64,000 bases of DNA from Acidisoma sp. L85 (GTDB lineage Bacteria > Pseudomonadota > Alphaproteobacteria > Acetobacterales > Acetobacteraceae), in the NCBI RefSeq assembly GCF_009765865.1, contig NZ_LMUQ01000026.1, positions 444,208-508,207 on the forward strand. The letters are read 5' to 3'. Position 1 is the stretch's first letter, and each line of letters starts with the position of its first letter. The notes beneath the pieces were generated by a model. The model was not told the origin of the DNA, ran no database searches, and saw only the letters and a program-made list of their open reading frames with translations. The position numbers and the translations under genes are program-made. Shown one piece after another: positions 7,111 to 16,425 of the stretch.

Positions 7111-8025
7111 TCAAGCGCGCGGATGTGTCCGTTTCCACACGGCCATGAGTTGCGCCGTGTCCACCGCCGTATAGCGTTGGGTTGTGGAGAGACTGGCATG
7201 GCCGAGCAGGTCCTGGATCGAGCGCAGATCGGCGCCCGCTGCCAGCAGGTGCGTCGCGAAAGAGTGGCGGAGAGCGTGGGGGGTGGCGTGTTCGGGCAGA
7301 CCGTTCAAGCGGCGGAAGGCGCGGAGGTGGCGCTGGGCGATCGCGGGATCGAGACGCTTGCCGCGCGCGCCCAGGAAGAGCGGCGCGTCGGGTTCGGTCT
7401 GGGGATGGTATCTGATCCAGGACGCCATGACGGTCCGCACCGCCGGCAACACGGGCACGATGCGCGTCTTGCCGCCCTTGCCCAGGACGCGAAGCGCGGC
7501 GTCGGAGCCAGGCAGCGGCGCCTCTCCGCGCGACAGGGCCAGCGCCTCGGAGATGCGAAGGCCGCAGCCATAGAGGAGCGTGAACAATGCGGCGTCCCGT
7601 GCCTGGATCGCCGCGCTGTCCGAGACTTCACCGATCTCGTCCGCGATGCTCCTAGCGTCCTCCGGCGAGAGGGCGCGCGGCAGCGGTTTCCGCGCGCGGG
7701 GGCTCGCGACGAGGCTCAATGCAGGCGTGCCGGCGCCCCCCTCGCGCTCGACGTAGCGGAGGAAGGATTTCACGGCCGATAATTTGCGGGAACGGGTGGC
7801 GTTGCCATTGCCGTCCGCCGCCGCCTCAGCCAGCCAGCCGCGAAAATCGGCCTGGGTGAGCGATGCGAGGTCAGCGGAGGAAGGCTCCGCTCCGAGGTGG
7901 CGGGTGAGGAAGCCGAGGAAGGATGCAGTGTCGCGGCCGTAGGTGGCGACCGTGAGCCGGGCGGCGCGCCGCTCAGCGGCAAGCCATATAAGCCAGGACT
8001 GGCGTGCCGCCTCGGCAGTCATCAT
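7111..8025 (-). CDS. xerC: Tyrosine site-specific recombinase XerC
   Basis: XerC acts with XerD at the chromosomal dif site to resolve chromosome dimers. This 304-residue protein has an N-terminal SAM-like core-binding domain (LTVATYGRDTASFLGFLTRH) and a C-terminal catalytic domain. Visible active-site elements are the first Arg in GCGLRISEALAL, the Lys in VLGKGGKTRIVP, the HxxR box HALRHSFATHLL, the later His in LLGHASLSTTQ, and the nucleophilic Tyr in RYTAV. It looks like a housekeeping XerC, not a phage integrase: there is no attachment site, excisionase or mobile-element context, and priA and ribF are its neighbours. It is divergent from priA across a 206-bp gap. Confidence 0.87.
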   Translation of the reverse strand: MMTAEAARQSWLIWLAAERRAARLTVATYGRDTASFLGFLTRHLGAEPSSADLASLTQADFRGWLAEAAADGNGNATRSRKLSAVKSFLRYVEREGGAGTPALSLVASPRARKPLPRALSPEDARSIADEIGEVSDSAAIQARDAALFTLLYGCGLRISEALALSRGEAPLPGSDAALRVLGKGGKTRIVPVLPAVRTVMASWIRYHPQTEPDAPLFLGARGKRLDPAIAQRHLRAFRRLNGLPEHATPHALRHSFATHLLAAGADLRSIQDLLGHASLSTTQRYTAVDTAQLMAVWKRTHPRA

Positions 8026-8231
8026 AGCGTCCTAGCGTGGTGACACGTCAGCGCGCTGGGGTTGCGTTGACCGTGTCCGTCCCGTCGGTCAGCTTGAAGC
8101 GGCAGGCGCAGAGGCGTCCCCGTGTCGGTGAAGGGTTTCATGGCGTCCTGTGGCTTGTCGGCTCCGTCCCCGAAGGACCGGTTGCGATCCAGGGTAACCC
8201 GGATGATGACCCCCTGCTGCCGAGGAGGCAA

Positions 8232-10445
8232 ATGAAGGGAAGCGAGCGCGACCTGCTTGGCGGCGAGACAGTCCGCAGGGTGGCCGTGCTGCTCCCCTTC
8301 CCGCTTGCGGCCCCGCTCGACTACCGCGTGCCGCCAGGCTCCGAGGTGACGGCGGGTGACGTGGTGCGCGTACCGCTGCACGGCAAGCAAGTGCATGGCG
8401 TCGTATGGGATACGGCGCCGGACCCCGATTTTCCGGCTGCTCGATTGCGCGCCCTTGCACCGTCACCGGAATTGCCGCGCCTGCCCGCCGCCTTGCGCCG
8501 CTTCGTCGATTGGGTCGCGAACTACACGCTGTCGGCGCCCGGCGAGGTATTGGCGATGGCGATCCGGGCACCGCTCCTCGCCAGCCCACCGTCCACCAGC
8601 TCCACCGGATTCGTGGCCGCCGAAGTGCCGACGGAGGATGCGTCATTGACCCCGGCCCGGCGCCGGGTCCTGGAAGTATTGGCCGATGGCCGTGCGCGTG
8701 GACTTGCCGAGCTGATCCAGGAGGCGGGTGTCGGCAGCGGCGTCGCCCGCGCCATGGCGGATCGCGGGCTGCTGCGCCCGGTGTTGCTGGAGCGGAAGCG
8801 CCGGTTCGCGCCGCCTCAGCCCGATCATCCCGGCGCGGCGACGCTGTCTGCCGCGCAGGCCGAAGCAGCCGCGCATATCGTTTCCAGCGTTCAGGCACGC
8901 GCCTTCTCGGTCACCTTGCTCGACGGCGTCACCGGCTCGGGCAAGACCGAGACCTATCTCGAAGGGGTGGCGGAGGCGCTGCGGCTGGGGCGGCAGAGCC
9001 TCGTGCTGCTGCCCGAGATCGCGCTGTCCGCTCAGTGGCTGGAGCGTTTCGCGCGCCGCTTCGGCGTGGCGCCGGCGGTTTGGCACTCGGATCTCACGCC
9101 CGCCACTCGCCGCCATACCTGGCGTGCTGTCGCTTCCGGGGAGGCCTCGGTCGTAGTTGGCGCCCGCTCGGCGCTGTTCCTGCCTTTTCCAGATCTTGGC
9201 CTCATCGTGGTGGATGAGGAGCATGAAAGCGCCTTCAAGCAGGAGGAGGGCGTGATCTACCACGCGCGCGACATGGCCGTGGTGCGCGCTCGGCTCGAGG
9301 AGGCGCCCACCCTGCTGGTTTCGGCGACGCCGAGCCTCGAAACCCTCGCCAATGCGCAGGCCGGCCGCTACGGGCATCTCGTGCTGAGCGCCCGCCACGG
9401 CGGCGCAAGCCTGCCCGAGGTGATACCCATCGACCTGAGGGCGACCCCGCCTGAGCGGGGGCATTTCCTCAGCCCTCCGCTGATCGACGCCATCGGCGAA
9501 ACCCTGGCGCGGGGTGAGCAGGCGATGCTCTTCCTCAATCGCCGGGGCTATGCGCCGCTGACGCTTTGCCGCCGCTGCGGCCACCGCTTCGCATGCCGCA
9601 ATTGTACCGCCTGGCTCGTCGAGCACCGGCATCGCCGCCTGCTGCAATGCCACCACTGCGGCCATGCCGAGCCGGTGCCCCCAGCCTGCCCCTCCTGCGG
9701 CGAGCCCGATACCCTCGCCTCCATCGGCCCGGGCGTGGAGCGGATCACCGAGGAGGCGGCACTGCTGTTTCCCGAGGCGCGGCGGCTGGTGATGACGAGC
9801 GATACGCTGGGCGGCCCCGAAGGCGCCGCGCGGGCGGCGACCGCGATCACCGAGCGGGCGGTCGATCTCATCATCGGCACTCAGATCGTCGCCAAAGGCT
9901 GGCATTTCCCGCATCTGACGCTGGTGGGCGTGGTGGATGCCGATCTCGGCCTGGCCGGCGGCGACCTACGCGCTGGGGAGCGCACGCTGCAGCTTCTGCA
10001 TCAGGTCGCCGGCCGCGCTGGCCGGGCGGAGGCGCCGGGGCGGGTGTTGCTGCAAAGCTTCTCGCCCGAGCATCCGGTGATGCAAGCGCTGATCGGTGGC
10101 GACATCGAGCGCTTCATGGCGGCCGAGGCAGCGGCCCGGCGGCCTGGGCATTGGCCGCCTTTCGGTCGCCTGGCCGCGCTTATCGTCTTTGGCGAGGATC
10201 CGGTGGAGACTGATCGAGTGGCGGGGGATCTCGGCCGGACCGCGCCGCATGGCTCCGGGATCGAGGTGCTGGGCCCCGCCCCCGCCCCGCTTGCGATGCT
10301 GCGCGGCCGCCATCGACGGCGGCTGTTGCTCAAGACGCGGCGCGACATCGCGGTGCAGCCGATCCTGCGGGAGTGGCTGGCGAGGGTTGAGGTGCCGCGT
10401 AGCGTGCGGGTGGATCTGGATGTCGATCCGGTGTCGTTCCTGTAG
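8232..10445 (+). CDS. priA: Primosomal replication restart helicase PriA
   Basis: PriA recognises abandoned replication forks and reloads the replisome. The protein has 737 residues. The N-terminal 3'-DNA-binding domain contains [13 protein letters not shown]. The superfamily 2 helicase core follows, with Walker [14 protein letters not shown], the DEEH box [14 protein letters not shown], and [11 protein letters not shown] zinc-binding insert has paired cysteines ([14 protein letters not shown] and CHHCGH...CPSCGEP). Helicase motifs V/VI appear as [12 protein letters not shown] and [11 protein letters not shown]. The ATG at 8232 is chosen because GAGGAGGCAA sits immediately upstream and conserved sequence begins about 20 residues later; the frame stays open upstream to 8037 without conserved content. 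Confidence 0.92.
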   Translation: MKGSERDLLGGETVRRVAVLLPFPLAAPLDYRVPPGSEVTAGDVVRVPLHGKQVHGVVWDTAPDPDFPAARLRALAPSPELPRLPAALRRFVDWVANYTLSAPGEVLAMAIRAPLLASPPSTSSTGFVAAEVPTEDASLTPARRRVLEVLADGRARGLAELIQEAGVGSGVARAMADRGLLRPVLLERKRRFAPPQPDHPGAATLSAAQAEAAAHIVSSVQARAFSVTLLDGVTGSGKTETYLEGVAEALRLGRQSLVLLPEIALSAQWLERFARRFGVAPAVWHSDLTPATRRHTWRAVASGEASVVVGARSALFLPFPDLGLIVVDEEHESAFKQEEGVIYHARDMAVVRARLEEAPTLLVSATPSLETLANAQAGRYGHLVLSARHGGASLPEVIPIDLRATPPERGHFLSPPLIDAIGETLARGEQAMLFLNRRGYAPLTLCRRCGHRFACRNCTAWLVEHRHRRLLQCHHCGHAEPVPPACPSCGEPDTLASIGPGVERITEEAALLFPEARRLVMTSDTLGGPEGAARAATAITERAVDLIIGTQIVAKGWHFPHLTLVGVVDADLGLAGGDLRAGERTLQLLHQVAGRAGRAEAPGRVLLQSFSPEHPVMQALIGGDIERFMAAEAAARRPGHWPPFGRLAALIVFGEDPVETDRVAGDLGRTAPHGSGIEVLGPAPAPLAMLRGRHRRRLLLKTRRDIAVQPILREWLARVEVPRSVRVDLDVDPVSFL

Positions 10446-10512
10446 CGCCGGAGGAGCAGGGATCGCGTCGGATGAGTAGCCATCGCGTTTGATTTCGGCC
10501 ATACCGCCGCCC

Positions 10513-13335
10513 ATGAGCGATACGATAACAAAGCCCGGCGCAGGGTCAGCGCCCACGCGCGACTACCGCGACACGGTCTTTCTGCCACGCACCGCCTTTC
10601 CGATGAAGGGCGACTTGCCCAAGCGCGAGCCCGCGACGCTCGCCCGCTGGGAGGAGACCGGACTGTGGGACCGCGTGCGCGCGGCCTCCGCCGGCCGCGA
10701 CTATTTCATCCTGCATGACGGCCCGCCCTATGCGAACGGCAACCTCCATCTCGGCCATGCGCTGAACAAGGTGCTGAAGGACGCGATCAACCGCGCCCAT
10801 CAGATGGCCGGCTTCGACGCGCTCTATATCCCAGGCTGGGACTGCCACGGCCTGCCGATCGAGTGGAAGATCGAGGAGCAATATCGCAAGGCCGGCCGCA
10901 ACAAGGACGACGTGCCCGTCCTGCAGTTCCGCGCCGAATGCCGCGCCTATGCCGAGAAGTGGCTGGCGATCCAGAGTGAGGAGTTCAGCCGCCTCGGCAT
11001 CATGGGCGATTTCGCGCATCGCTACGCCACGATGGATTTCGCCTCGGAATCCGCCATCGCCGCCGAGATCGGCAAGTTCCTGATGAACGGCACGCTCTAT
11101 CGCGGCCTGCGCCCGGTCATGTGGAGCCCGGTTGAGAAGACCGCCCTTGCCGAGGCCGAGATCGAATATCACGACCATAAGAGCACCACCGTCTGGGTGC
11201 GGTTCCCGATCATTTCGGGCGGACCGGCCGAGATTGCCGGCGCCTCAGTGGTGATCTGGACGACGACCGCCTGGACCATGCCGGGCAACCGCGCCATCGC
11301 CTATGGTCCCGAGATCGATTACGCGCTCGTCGAGGTCGAAGCGGCGAGTGAAGGTTCGCTGGCGCGTCCGGGCGAGAAGGTGCTGGTGGCCGAGGCGCTG
11401 CTGCCCGGCTTCCTGGCCGAGACCGGCATCACCGGCCACCGTATCCGCGCGACCTATAAGGGCGCCGATCTGGAGGGCGTCATCACCGCCCATCCGCTGC
11501 GTGGTCAGGGCTACGACCATGACGCGCCGCTGCTACCGGCGGCCTATGTGACGACCGAGGCGGGCACCGGCTTCGTGCATACCGCGCCAGGCCATGGCGA
11601 GGACGACTTCGTGCTCGGCCGCACCTATGGGCTGCAAACGCCCGATCTGGTGGGGGATGACGGCACCTATAATGAGTGGGTGCCGCTATTCGCGGGCATG
11701 CATGTCTTCAAGGCGGCGGATGCGGTGGCCGGAGCGCTGGAAACGGCAGGCGGGCTGCTCAAGCGCGGCACACTGGTACATTCCTACCCGCATTCCTGGC
11801 GGTCCAAGGCGCCGGTGATCTACCGCGCGACACCGCAATGGTTCATCCGCATGGACGGGCCGCAGGACATCCGGGGCAAGGCGCTCGCCGCCATCGCCGA
11901 GACCCGCTTTATCCCCGACCAGGGCCGCAACCGCATCGGCAGCATGGTCGCCTCGCGCCCCGACTGGTGCGTGAGCCGCCAACGCGCCTGGGGCGTGCCC
12001 ATCGCCATCTTCGTCGATCGCCGCACTGGCGAGCCCTTGCGCGACCCCGCCGTGATGGCCCGCGTGGTGGAGATCTTCGCCACCGAAGGCGCGGACGCCT
12101 GGTACGCCCGCCCCGCCGCCGACTTCCTCGGCAACGCCTATGATCCCGAGCAGTTTGAGCAGGTGCGGGACATTATCGATGTGTGGTTCGAGAGCGGCTC
12201 GACCCATGCCTTCGTGCTGGAGGCGCGCGGCCTACCCTGGCCCGCCGACCTCTACCTGGAAGGCTCGGACCAGCATCGCGGCTGGTTCCATTCGTCTCTG
12301 CTCGAAGCCGTCGGCACGCGCGGGCGCGCGCCGTTCAAAGCGGTGCTGACCCACGGCTTCCTGGTGGATGAGCAGGGCCGTAAGATGTCGAAGTCGCTCG
12401 GCAACGGGGTCGAGCCGCAGGACGTCATCGCGAAATACGGCGCCGATATTCTACGCCTCTGGGTGATGTCCTCGGATTCGCGGGATGACCTGCGGATCGG
12501 GCCGGAAATCCTCAAGCAGCAGGGCGAGCTTTACCGCCGCCTGCGGAACACGCTGCGCTGGCTGCTCGGCAGTCTGGACGGCTTCTCGGAGGCCGAGCGC
12601 CTGCCGCTTGCCGAATTGCCGGAGTTGGAGCGGTGGGTGCTCCATCGCCTGACGGAGCTCGACGCGCTGGTGCGCGAGGCGGTCGAGAGCCATGACTGGA
12701 CCGGGGTTTACCCGGCGATCCACCATTTCTGCGCGATCGATCTCTCGGCCTTCTACTTCGATATCCGCAAGGATTCGCTTTACTGCGACCGTTTCGATGC
12801 GCCGCGGCGACGGGCGGCTCGGACGGTGCTTGATCACCTGCATCTATGCCTCACCGCATGGCTTGCCCCGGTTCTGGTCTTCACCGCCGAGGAGGCCTGG
12901 ACGACACGCTTTGCCGAGGGCGGCAGCGTGCATGAGCGGCAGTTCCCCGCGATCCCGGCGGAGTGGCGCGACGAGGCGCTGGCGGCGAAATGGGCGCGGG
13001 TCCGCGACATTCGTCGCATGGCAACCTCGAAGCTCGAGGAGATGCGGCAGGGCGGCCTGATCGGCTCGTCGCTGCAGGCCGAAGTTGTTCTGTCCTTCCC
13101 CGCGAGCGAGGACGCGCTCCTATCCGCTGCTGACTGGGCGGACAACCTGATCGTCTCCACCGTGAGATTGGCAGTAGCCGAAACAGCGAACGCCGAGACG
13201 GAGGCAGCCGCCGGAGAGAAATGCGCTCGCTGCTGGCGCGTGCTGCCTGAGGTGGATGGCGACACGAAACTCTGCCTGCGCTGCACCGACGCCTTGGCCT
13301 CGGGCCTAGTTGCCCAAGCCGTCAAGCCGGCATGA
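10513..13335 (+). CDS. ileS: Isoleucyl-tRNA synthetase
   Basis: This class I synthetase charges tRNA-Ile and edits misactivated valine in the CP1 domain. The 940-residue protein shows the HIGH motif in NGNLHLGHALNK, the CP1 editing segment (VIWTTTAWTMPGNRAIA, later GTGFVHTAPGHGEDD), the catalytic loop KMSKSLGN and a C-terminal zinc ribbon CARCWRVLP...CLRC. The ATG at 10513 is preferred to an upstream in-frame TTG at 10489. Its stop overlaps the lspA ATG (ATGA), and a DUF3035 lipoprotein gene follows, an arrangement common in alphaproteobacteria. The zinc ribbon and intact editing residues point to the standard bacterial housekeeping form. Confidence 0.94.
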   Translation: MSDTITKPGAGSAPTRDYRDTVFLPRTAFPMKGDLPKREPATLARWEETGLWDRVRAASAGRDYFILHDGPPYANGNLHLGHALNKVLKDAINRAHQMAGFDALYIPGWDCHGLPIEWKIEEQYRKAGRNKDDVPVLQFRAECRAYAEKWLAIQSEEFSRLGIMGDFAHRYATMDFASESAIAAEIGKFLMNGTLYRGLRPVMWSPVEKTALAEAEIEYHDHKSTTVWVRFPIISGGPAEIAGASVVIWTTTAWTMPGNRAIAYGPEIDYALVEVEAASEGSLARPGEKVLVAEALLPGFLAETGITGHRIRATYKGADLEGVITAHPLRGQGYDHDAPLLPAAYVTTEAGTGFVHTAPGHGEDDFVLGRTYGLQTPDLVGDDGTYNEWVPLFAGMHVFKAADAVAGALETAGGLLKRGTLVHSYPHSWRSKAPVIYRATPQWFIRMDGPQDIRGKALAAIAETRFIPDQGRNRIGSMVASRPDWCVSRQRAWGVPIAIFVDRRTGEPLRDPAVMARVVEIFATEGADAWYARPAADFLGNAYDPEQFEQVRDIIDVWFESGSTHAFVLEARGLPWPADLYLEGSDQHRGWFHSSLLEAVGTRGRAPFKAVLTHGFLVDEQGRKMSKSLGNGVEPQDVIAKYGADILRLWVMSSDSRDDLRIGPEILKQQGELYRRLRNTLRWLLGSLDGFSEAERLPLAELPELERWVLHRLTELDALVREAVESHDWTGVYPAIHHFCAIDLSAFYFDIRKDSLYCDRFDAPRRRAARTVLDHLHLCLTAWLAPVLVFTAEEAWTTRFAEGGSVHERQFPAIPAEWRDEALAAKWARVRDIRRMATSKLEEMRQGGLIGSSLQAEVVLSFPASEDALLSAADWADNLIVSTVRLAVAETANAETEAAAGEKCARCWRVLPEVDGDTKLCLRCTDALASGLVAQAVKPA

Positions 13336-13844
13336 CGCGCCGCTCGCCAGTTGTGCTCTCGGGTGTCTTGGCGGCGCTTCTCGTGCTCGCCGCCGATCAG
13401 GCGAGCAAGTGGTGGATCCTGCACGGGCTGCACCTGCCGCAGGTCGGGCAGGTCGTGCTGCTGCCGGTGCTCAACTTCACGATGGTCTGGAATCAGGGCG
13501 TGACCTTCGGGCTACTCACTGGCACGGGAACGGCGGCGCATCTTGGCCTTGCCATCTTCGCCCTCGTGGTCGTGGCGGTGCTCGGGCTTTGGCTGATGCG
13601 GACGACACGCCTCGCCATCGCGCTGCCCCTTGGCGCCATCGCGGGCGGCGCCGTTGGCAATGTGCTCGACCGGCTGCGCTACGGCGCGGTGGTCGACTTC
13701 ATTCAGGCGCATGCGCTGGGCTATTCCTGGTATGTATTCAACCTGGCCGATGCGGCGATCGTTTGCGGTGTCGCGGCGCTGGTCATCGACAACCTGTTGC
13801 CCGGGGGGCGCGAGGCGCTGCCCGGCGCCCGCAATCGGGGCTGA
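13332..13844 (+). CDS. lspA: Lipoprotein signal peptidase (signal peptidase II)
   Basis: This inner-membrane aspartic protease cleaves prolipoproteins before the lipid-modified cysteine. The 170-residue protein has four transmembrane segments and the conserved boxes in order: AADQASKWWI near the N-terminus, FTMVWNQGVTFGLL, GGAVGNVLDRLRYGAVVDFI with the first catalytic Asp, and FNLADAAI with the second. It overlaps ileS by 4 nt and is followed 7 bp later by a lipoprotein gene that is itself a substrate candidate. Length is normal. Confidence 0.93.
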   Translation: MTRRSPVVLSGVLAALLVLAADQASKWWILHGLHLPQVGQVVLLPVLNFTMVWNQGVTFGLLTGTGTAAHLGLAIFALVVVAVLGLWLMRTTRLAIALPLGAIAGGAVGNVLDRLRYGAVVDFIQAHALGYSWYVFNLADAAIVCGVAALVIDNLLPGGREALPGARNRG

Positions 13845-13851
13845 GGGAAGC

Positions 13852-14424
13852 ATGGCATCCAAGGTGACGACCCGACTGGCTTTGCTGCTGGCCCCGCTCG
13901 TGCTGGCCGGCTGCAGTGACAGCGTGATGAAGACGATCGGCTTGCAGCGCGACCCGCCCGATGAATTCCAGGTCACGACGCAGCCGGCGCTCGCCATGCC
14001 GCCCGACCTCAATGTCGCCGCCCAGGCTCTGCCACGGCCCGACCCGGGCGCCTCGCGGCCGCAGGACGTCGCGGTACGCCAGCAGGCCGAGGATGCGATG
14101 ATCGGTGGCGCCGCGATCGGCGGCGGCCCCACGACCGGCGGCGATACCGCGCTGGTCCAGGCGGCGGGTCCGGCCGCGCCTGCCGATATTCGTGAGGAAG
14201 TCGATGCACAAGGCCAGAAGGACAAGGGCAGCCGCAAGCTGAGCAATCGCCTGAACCCGCTCGGCCGCGCTGCGGCTCCGGTGGCCGAGGTCGATCCCGC
14301 AGGCGAGCGTCAGCGCCTGCAGGAAAATGCCGCTCTCGGCCGCAGCCCGGCTGCCGGTCAGACGCCTCTGGTCAAGCCAGGCAACAGGGGCCCACTCGGC
14401 AACCTCTTGGATTCGATTTTCTAG
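13852..14424 (+). CDS. DUF3035 lipoprotein (BamF-like outer-membrane assembly factor candidate)
   Basis: This 190-residue lipoprotein precursor has an N-terminal signal (RLALLLAPLVLAGCSDS) with lipobox LAGC. The DUF3035 hallmark follows directly: PPDEFQVTTQPALAMPPDL, then a low-complexity Pro/Ala/Gly/Gln-rich remainder. DUF3035 proteins downstream of lspA are widespread in alphaproteobacteria and some are annotated as BamF, an accessory lipoprotein of the beta-barrel assembly machine. I support the family from the motif and the gene order; the Bam role is inference from that naming. The ATG at 13852 is used because the signal peptide begins there, although the frame is open well upstream inside lspA. 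Confidence 0.8.
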   Translation: MASKVTTRLALLLAPLVLAGCSDSVMKTIGLQRDPPDEFQVTTQPALAMPPDLNVAAQALPRPDPGASRPQDVAVRQQAEDAMIGGAAIGGGPTTGGDTALVQAAGPAAPADIREEVDAQGQKDKGSRKLSNRLNPLGRAAAPVAEVDPAGERQRLQENAALGRSPAAGQTPLVKPGNRGPLGNLLDSIF

Positions 14425-14433
14425 GTTCATCCT

Positions 14434-15204
14434 ATGGCTGATCAGTTCGCGACCTATCCCAGCCTCGCCGGCAGGCGCGTGCTCGTCACGGGCGGTGCCT
14501 CAGGCATCGGCGCCAGCATCGTCGAGCATTTCGTCGCCCAGGGCAGTCATGTCGGCTTCCTCGACCTGGACTGCAAGGCCGCGGATGCGCTGCTGGCTCG
14601 GCTGCCGGACGGCCGCGGCCGCGCGCGCTTCGCCAGCGTCGATTTGCGCGACATTGCCGCCCTGCGCATCGCGATCGCGCAGCTCCGCGCCGAGTTGGGC
14701 GGCGGTTTCACAGTGCTCGTCAACAACGCGGCGCGGGACGACCGGCACGCCATCGACGAGGTGACGCCGGAATACTGGGACGAACGGATGGCGACGAATA
14801 TCCGCCACCAGTTCTTCTGCGCCCAGGCCCTCAAGGACGACATGATCGCAGCGGGCGGCGGCTCGATCATCAATATGAGCTCGACCAGCTTCATGATGGG
14901 CCAGGGCGGCATGCCGGCCTATACGACCGCGAAATCCGGCGTCATCGGCCTGACGCGCGCCCTCGCCCGCGATCTCGGGCCGCATCATATCCGCGCCAAT
15001 ATCGTCTTCCCCGGCTGGGTCATCACCGGACGCCAGCTTGACCTCTGGATGACGCCAGAGGGCGAGGCGAAGCGGGCGCAGGGCCAGTGCATTCCGGATC
15101 GCCTGCATGCCCCGGACATCGCGCGCATGGTGCTGTGGCTTGCGGCTGATGATAGCCGGCTGGTCACCGCCCGCGACTTCATCGTCGACGCGGGCTGGCT
15201 GTAG
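14434..15204 (+). CDS. SDR-family NAD(P)-dependent oxidoreductase (sugar-dehydrogenase-like)
   Basis: This classical short-chain dehydrogenase has 256 residues. The cofactor loop is VLVTGGASGIGASIVEHF, a LVNNAARDD segment corresponds to NNAG, the catalytic Ser lies in NMSSTSFMM, and the Tyr/Lys pair lies in AYTTAKSGVIGLTRALARDL. The C-terminal part (ANIVFPGWVITGRQLDLW) resembles proteins annotated as L-arabinose, galactose or other aldose dehydrogenases, so oxidation of a sugar or polyol is plausible but unproven. It begins 9 bp after the DUF3035 stop and may be read through from the ileS-lspA unit. A GC-rich hairpin lies just after its stop. Confidence 0.8.
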   Translation: MADQFATYPSLAGRRVLVTGGASGIGASIVEHFVAQGSHVGFLDLDCKAADALLARLPDGRGRARFASVDLRDIAALRIAIAQLRAELGGGFTVLVNNAARDDRHAIDEVTPEYWDERMATNIRHQFFCAQALKDDMIAAGGGSIINMSSTSFMMGQGGMPAYTTAKSGVIGLTRALARDLGPHHIRANIVFPGWVITGRQLDLWMTPEGEAKRAQGQCIPDRLHAPDIARMVLWLAADDSRLVTARDFIVDAGWL

Positions 15205-15212
15205 CCCACGCT

Positions 15213-15233
15213 GCACCGGCACGCGGCCGGTGC
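15213..15233 (+). terminator. Hairpin after the SDR gene, possible terminator
   Basis: GCACCGGC (15213-15220) pairs perfectly with GCCGGTGC (15226-15233) around a 5-nt loop, 9 nt after the stop codon. There is no downstream T-run, so it may only aid Rho-dependent termination or protect the 3' end. Confidence 0.35.
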
Positions 15234-15465
15234 ACTAGCCTCCGGGAATCGCCCCGCGCTTCGACGCAACCATCTTTGACCCGCGCGCGATAACGAAAAA
15301 TTTAGTCCCGCATCCGTAATAGGGGTGCGCGCCGTCGATCCAAACGGAGAGGCAGCTAGAGCCTCAACACATATTTTAACGGCCGCTGCCCGACGTCGCG
15401 CTTTTTGGCGCTTGGGCTAAATTTTTTTATGCCATTGAAGCCTCATAGCGGGAAAGGCCGGAGAT

Positions 15466-16425
15466 TTGAAAGTCGTCATCTGCGGTGGCGTTGCGCTGGA
15501 ATCGCAAGCAAATGCGCAGATCCGCCAGTCAATCAAGGACGGTTGGGTCGAGCTCATCGGCGAAGAGAACGTCATTACAACACACATCAGCGGCGCACCG
15601 AATGTTGTCGCCGCGCTGAGGCCAAATATCGTCCTCGGCATTGGATCTTACTTGCCGGAAACTGTCTATTTCACAGAGGTCGCGCGAGAGGCGCAGCGTT
15701 GTGGCGCCGCCACGGTCTTCTGGGCGACCGAAGATCCCTATGAGAAGGATGCGAGCTATAGGATCGAGAGCATCTTCGACGTCATCTTCAGTTGTGACCG
15801 TTGGGGCGCGCGATTCTACGAGCATCCGCAGACCTATCACCTCCCGCTCGCGGGCTGCGGCCGGCGCCACTTCGTTCCATGGCGCGCCGAGATGGAACGT
15901 CCGATCGATGTACTGTTCTGCGGCGTCGCCTTTTCCAGCCGACAGGAGATTGTCGAGGATATACGGGGCAATTTCACCGGACTGAACGTCTCGATCATCG
16001 GCCCGGGATGGGGTCGCTTCGGTGCCGGATTTTCGGATCGGCGGATCGAGAAGGACCAGCTAATCGCGCTCTACAGCCGCGCCAAGATCATTCTGAACCT
16101 CGGCCGCAGCCTGCATTTCGACAACAAGCGCTACATGATCGCGCCATCCAGCCCCGGACCGCGCACATTTGAGGCGGCATTGGCGGGCAGCGTGCAATTC
16201 TTCCATGAAGACACGCTGGAGATGAGCCGTTACTTCACGGCCGAAGAGCTGCCCTGCTTCTCCAATCCGAGCGAGTTCGGCTCTCTGCTTCAGCGCTTCC
16301 TCGCATCGGATAAGCTCCGCTCCGCCACTGCACAGCGTGCTCAGGCACGTGCTCGCGCGGAGCACACCTATATGCACCGCGCACGTCGTATCATTGAGTT
16401 TCTGCAAAGCAAGAAGCGCGCATGA
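15466..16425 (+). CDS. CgeB/DUF3880-like glycosyltransferase
   Basis: The 319-residue protein resembles GT-B 'CgeB-like' or spore-maturation-type glycosyltransferases. It has an N-terminal Rossmann half (KVVICGGVALESQANAQ, then FWATEDPYEKDASYRIESIF, a segment diagnostic of the family). The C-terminal half has IDVLFCGVAFSSRQEIVEDI and the nucleotide-sugar loop SPGPRTFEAALAGSVQFF. No signal peptide or membrane span is visible, so a cytoplasmic glycan-building role is likely. The start is TTG at 15466, preceded by a GGAG-like site; the nearby ATG at 15429 is out of frame. The gene overlaps the next, larger glycosyltransferase by 4 nt. Donor and acceptor sugars are unknown. Confidence 0.72.
   Translation: MKVVICGGVALESQANAQIRQSIKDGWVELIGEENVITTHISGAPNVVAALRPNIVLGIGSYLPETVYFTEVAREAQRCGAATVFWATEDPYEKDASYRIESIFDVIFSCDRWGARFYEHPQTYHLPLAGCGRRHFVPWRAEMERPIDVLFCGVAFSSRQEIVEDIRGNFTGLNVSIIGPGWGRFGAGFSDRRIEKDQLIALYSRAKIILNLGRSLHFDNKRYMIAPSSPGPRTFEAALAGSVQFFHEDTLEMSRYFTAEELPCFSNPSEFGSLLQRFLASDKLRSATAQRAQARARAEHTYMHRARRIIEFLQSKKRA

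Noticed and set aside
6742-7782. 346-codon plus-strand frame over ribF and xerC
   Set aside because: It spans two well supported minus-strand genes and shows shadow-type Arg/Ala/Ser composition.
7111-8025. Tyrosine recombinase considered as a phage or island integrase
   Set aside because: XerC-like length and motifs, housekeeping neighbours, no attachment-site repeats or element genes.
8643-9914. 423-codon minus-strand frame over priA
   Set aside because: Antisense shadow of the PriA helicase core.
15429-15466. ATG at 15429 as the start of the first glycosyltransferase
   Set aside because: It is in a different frame from the conserved protein; TTG at 15466 is in frame with a ribosome binding site.
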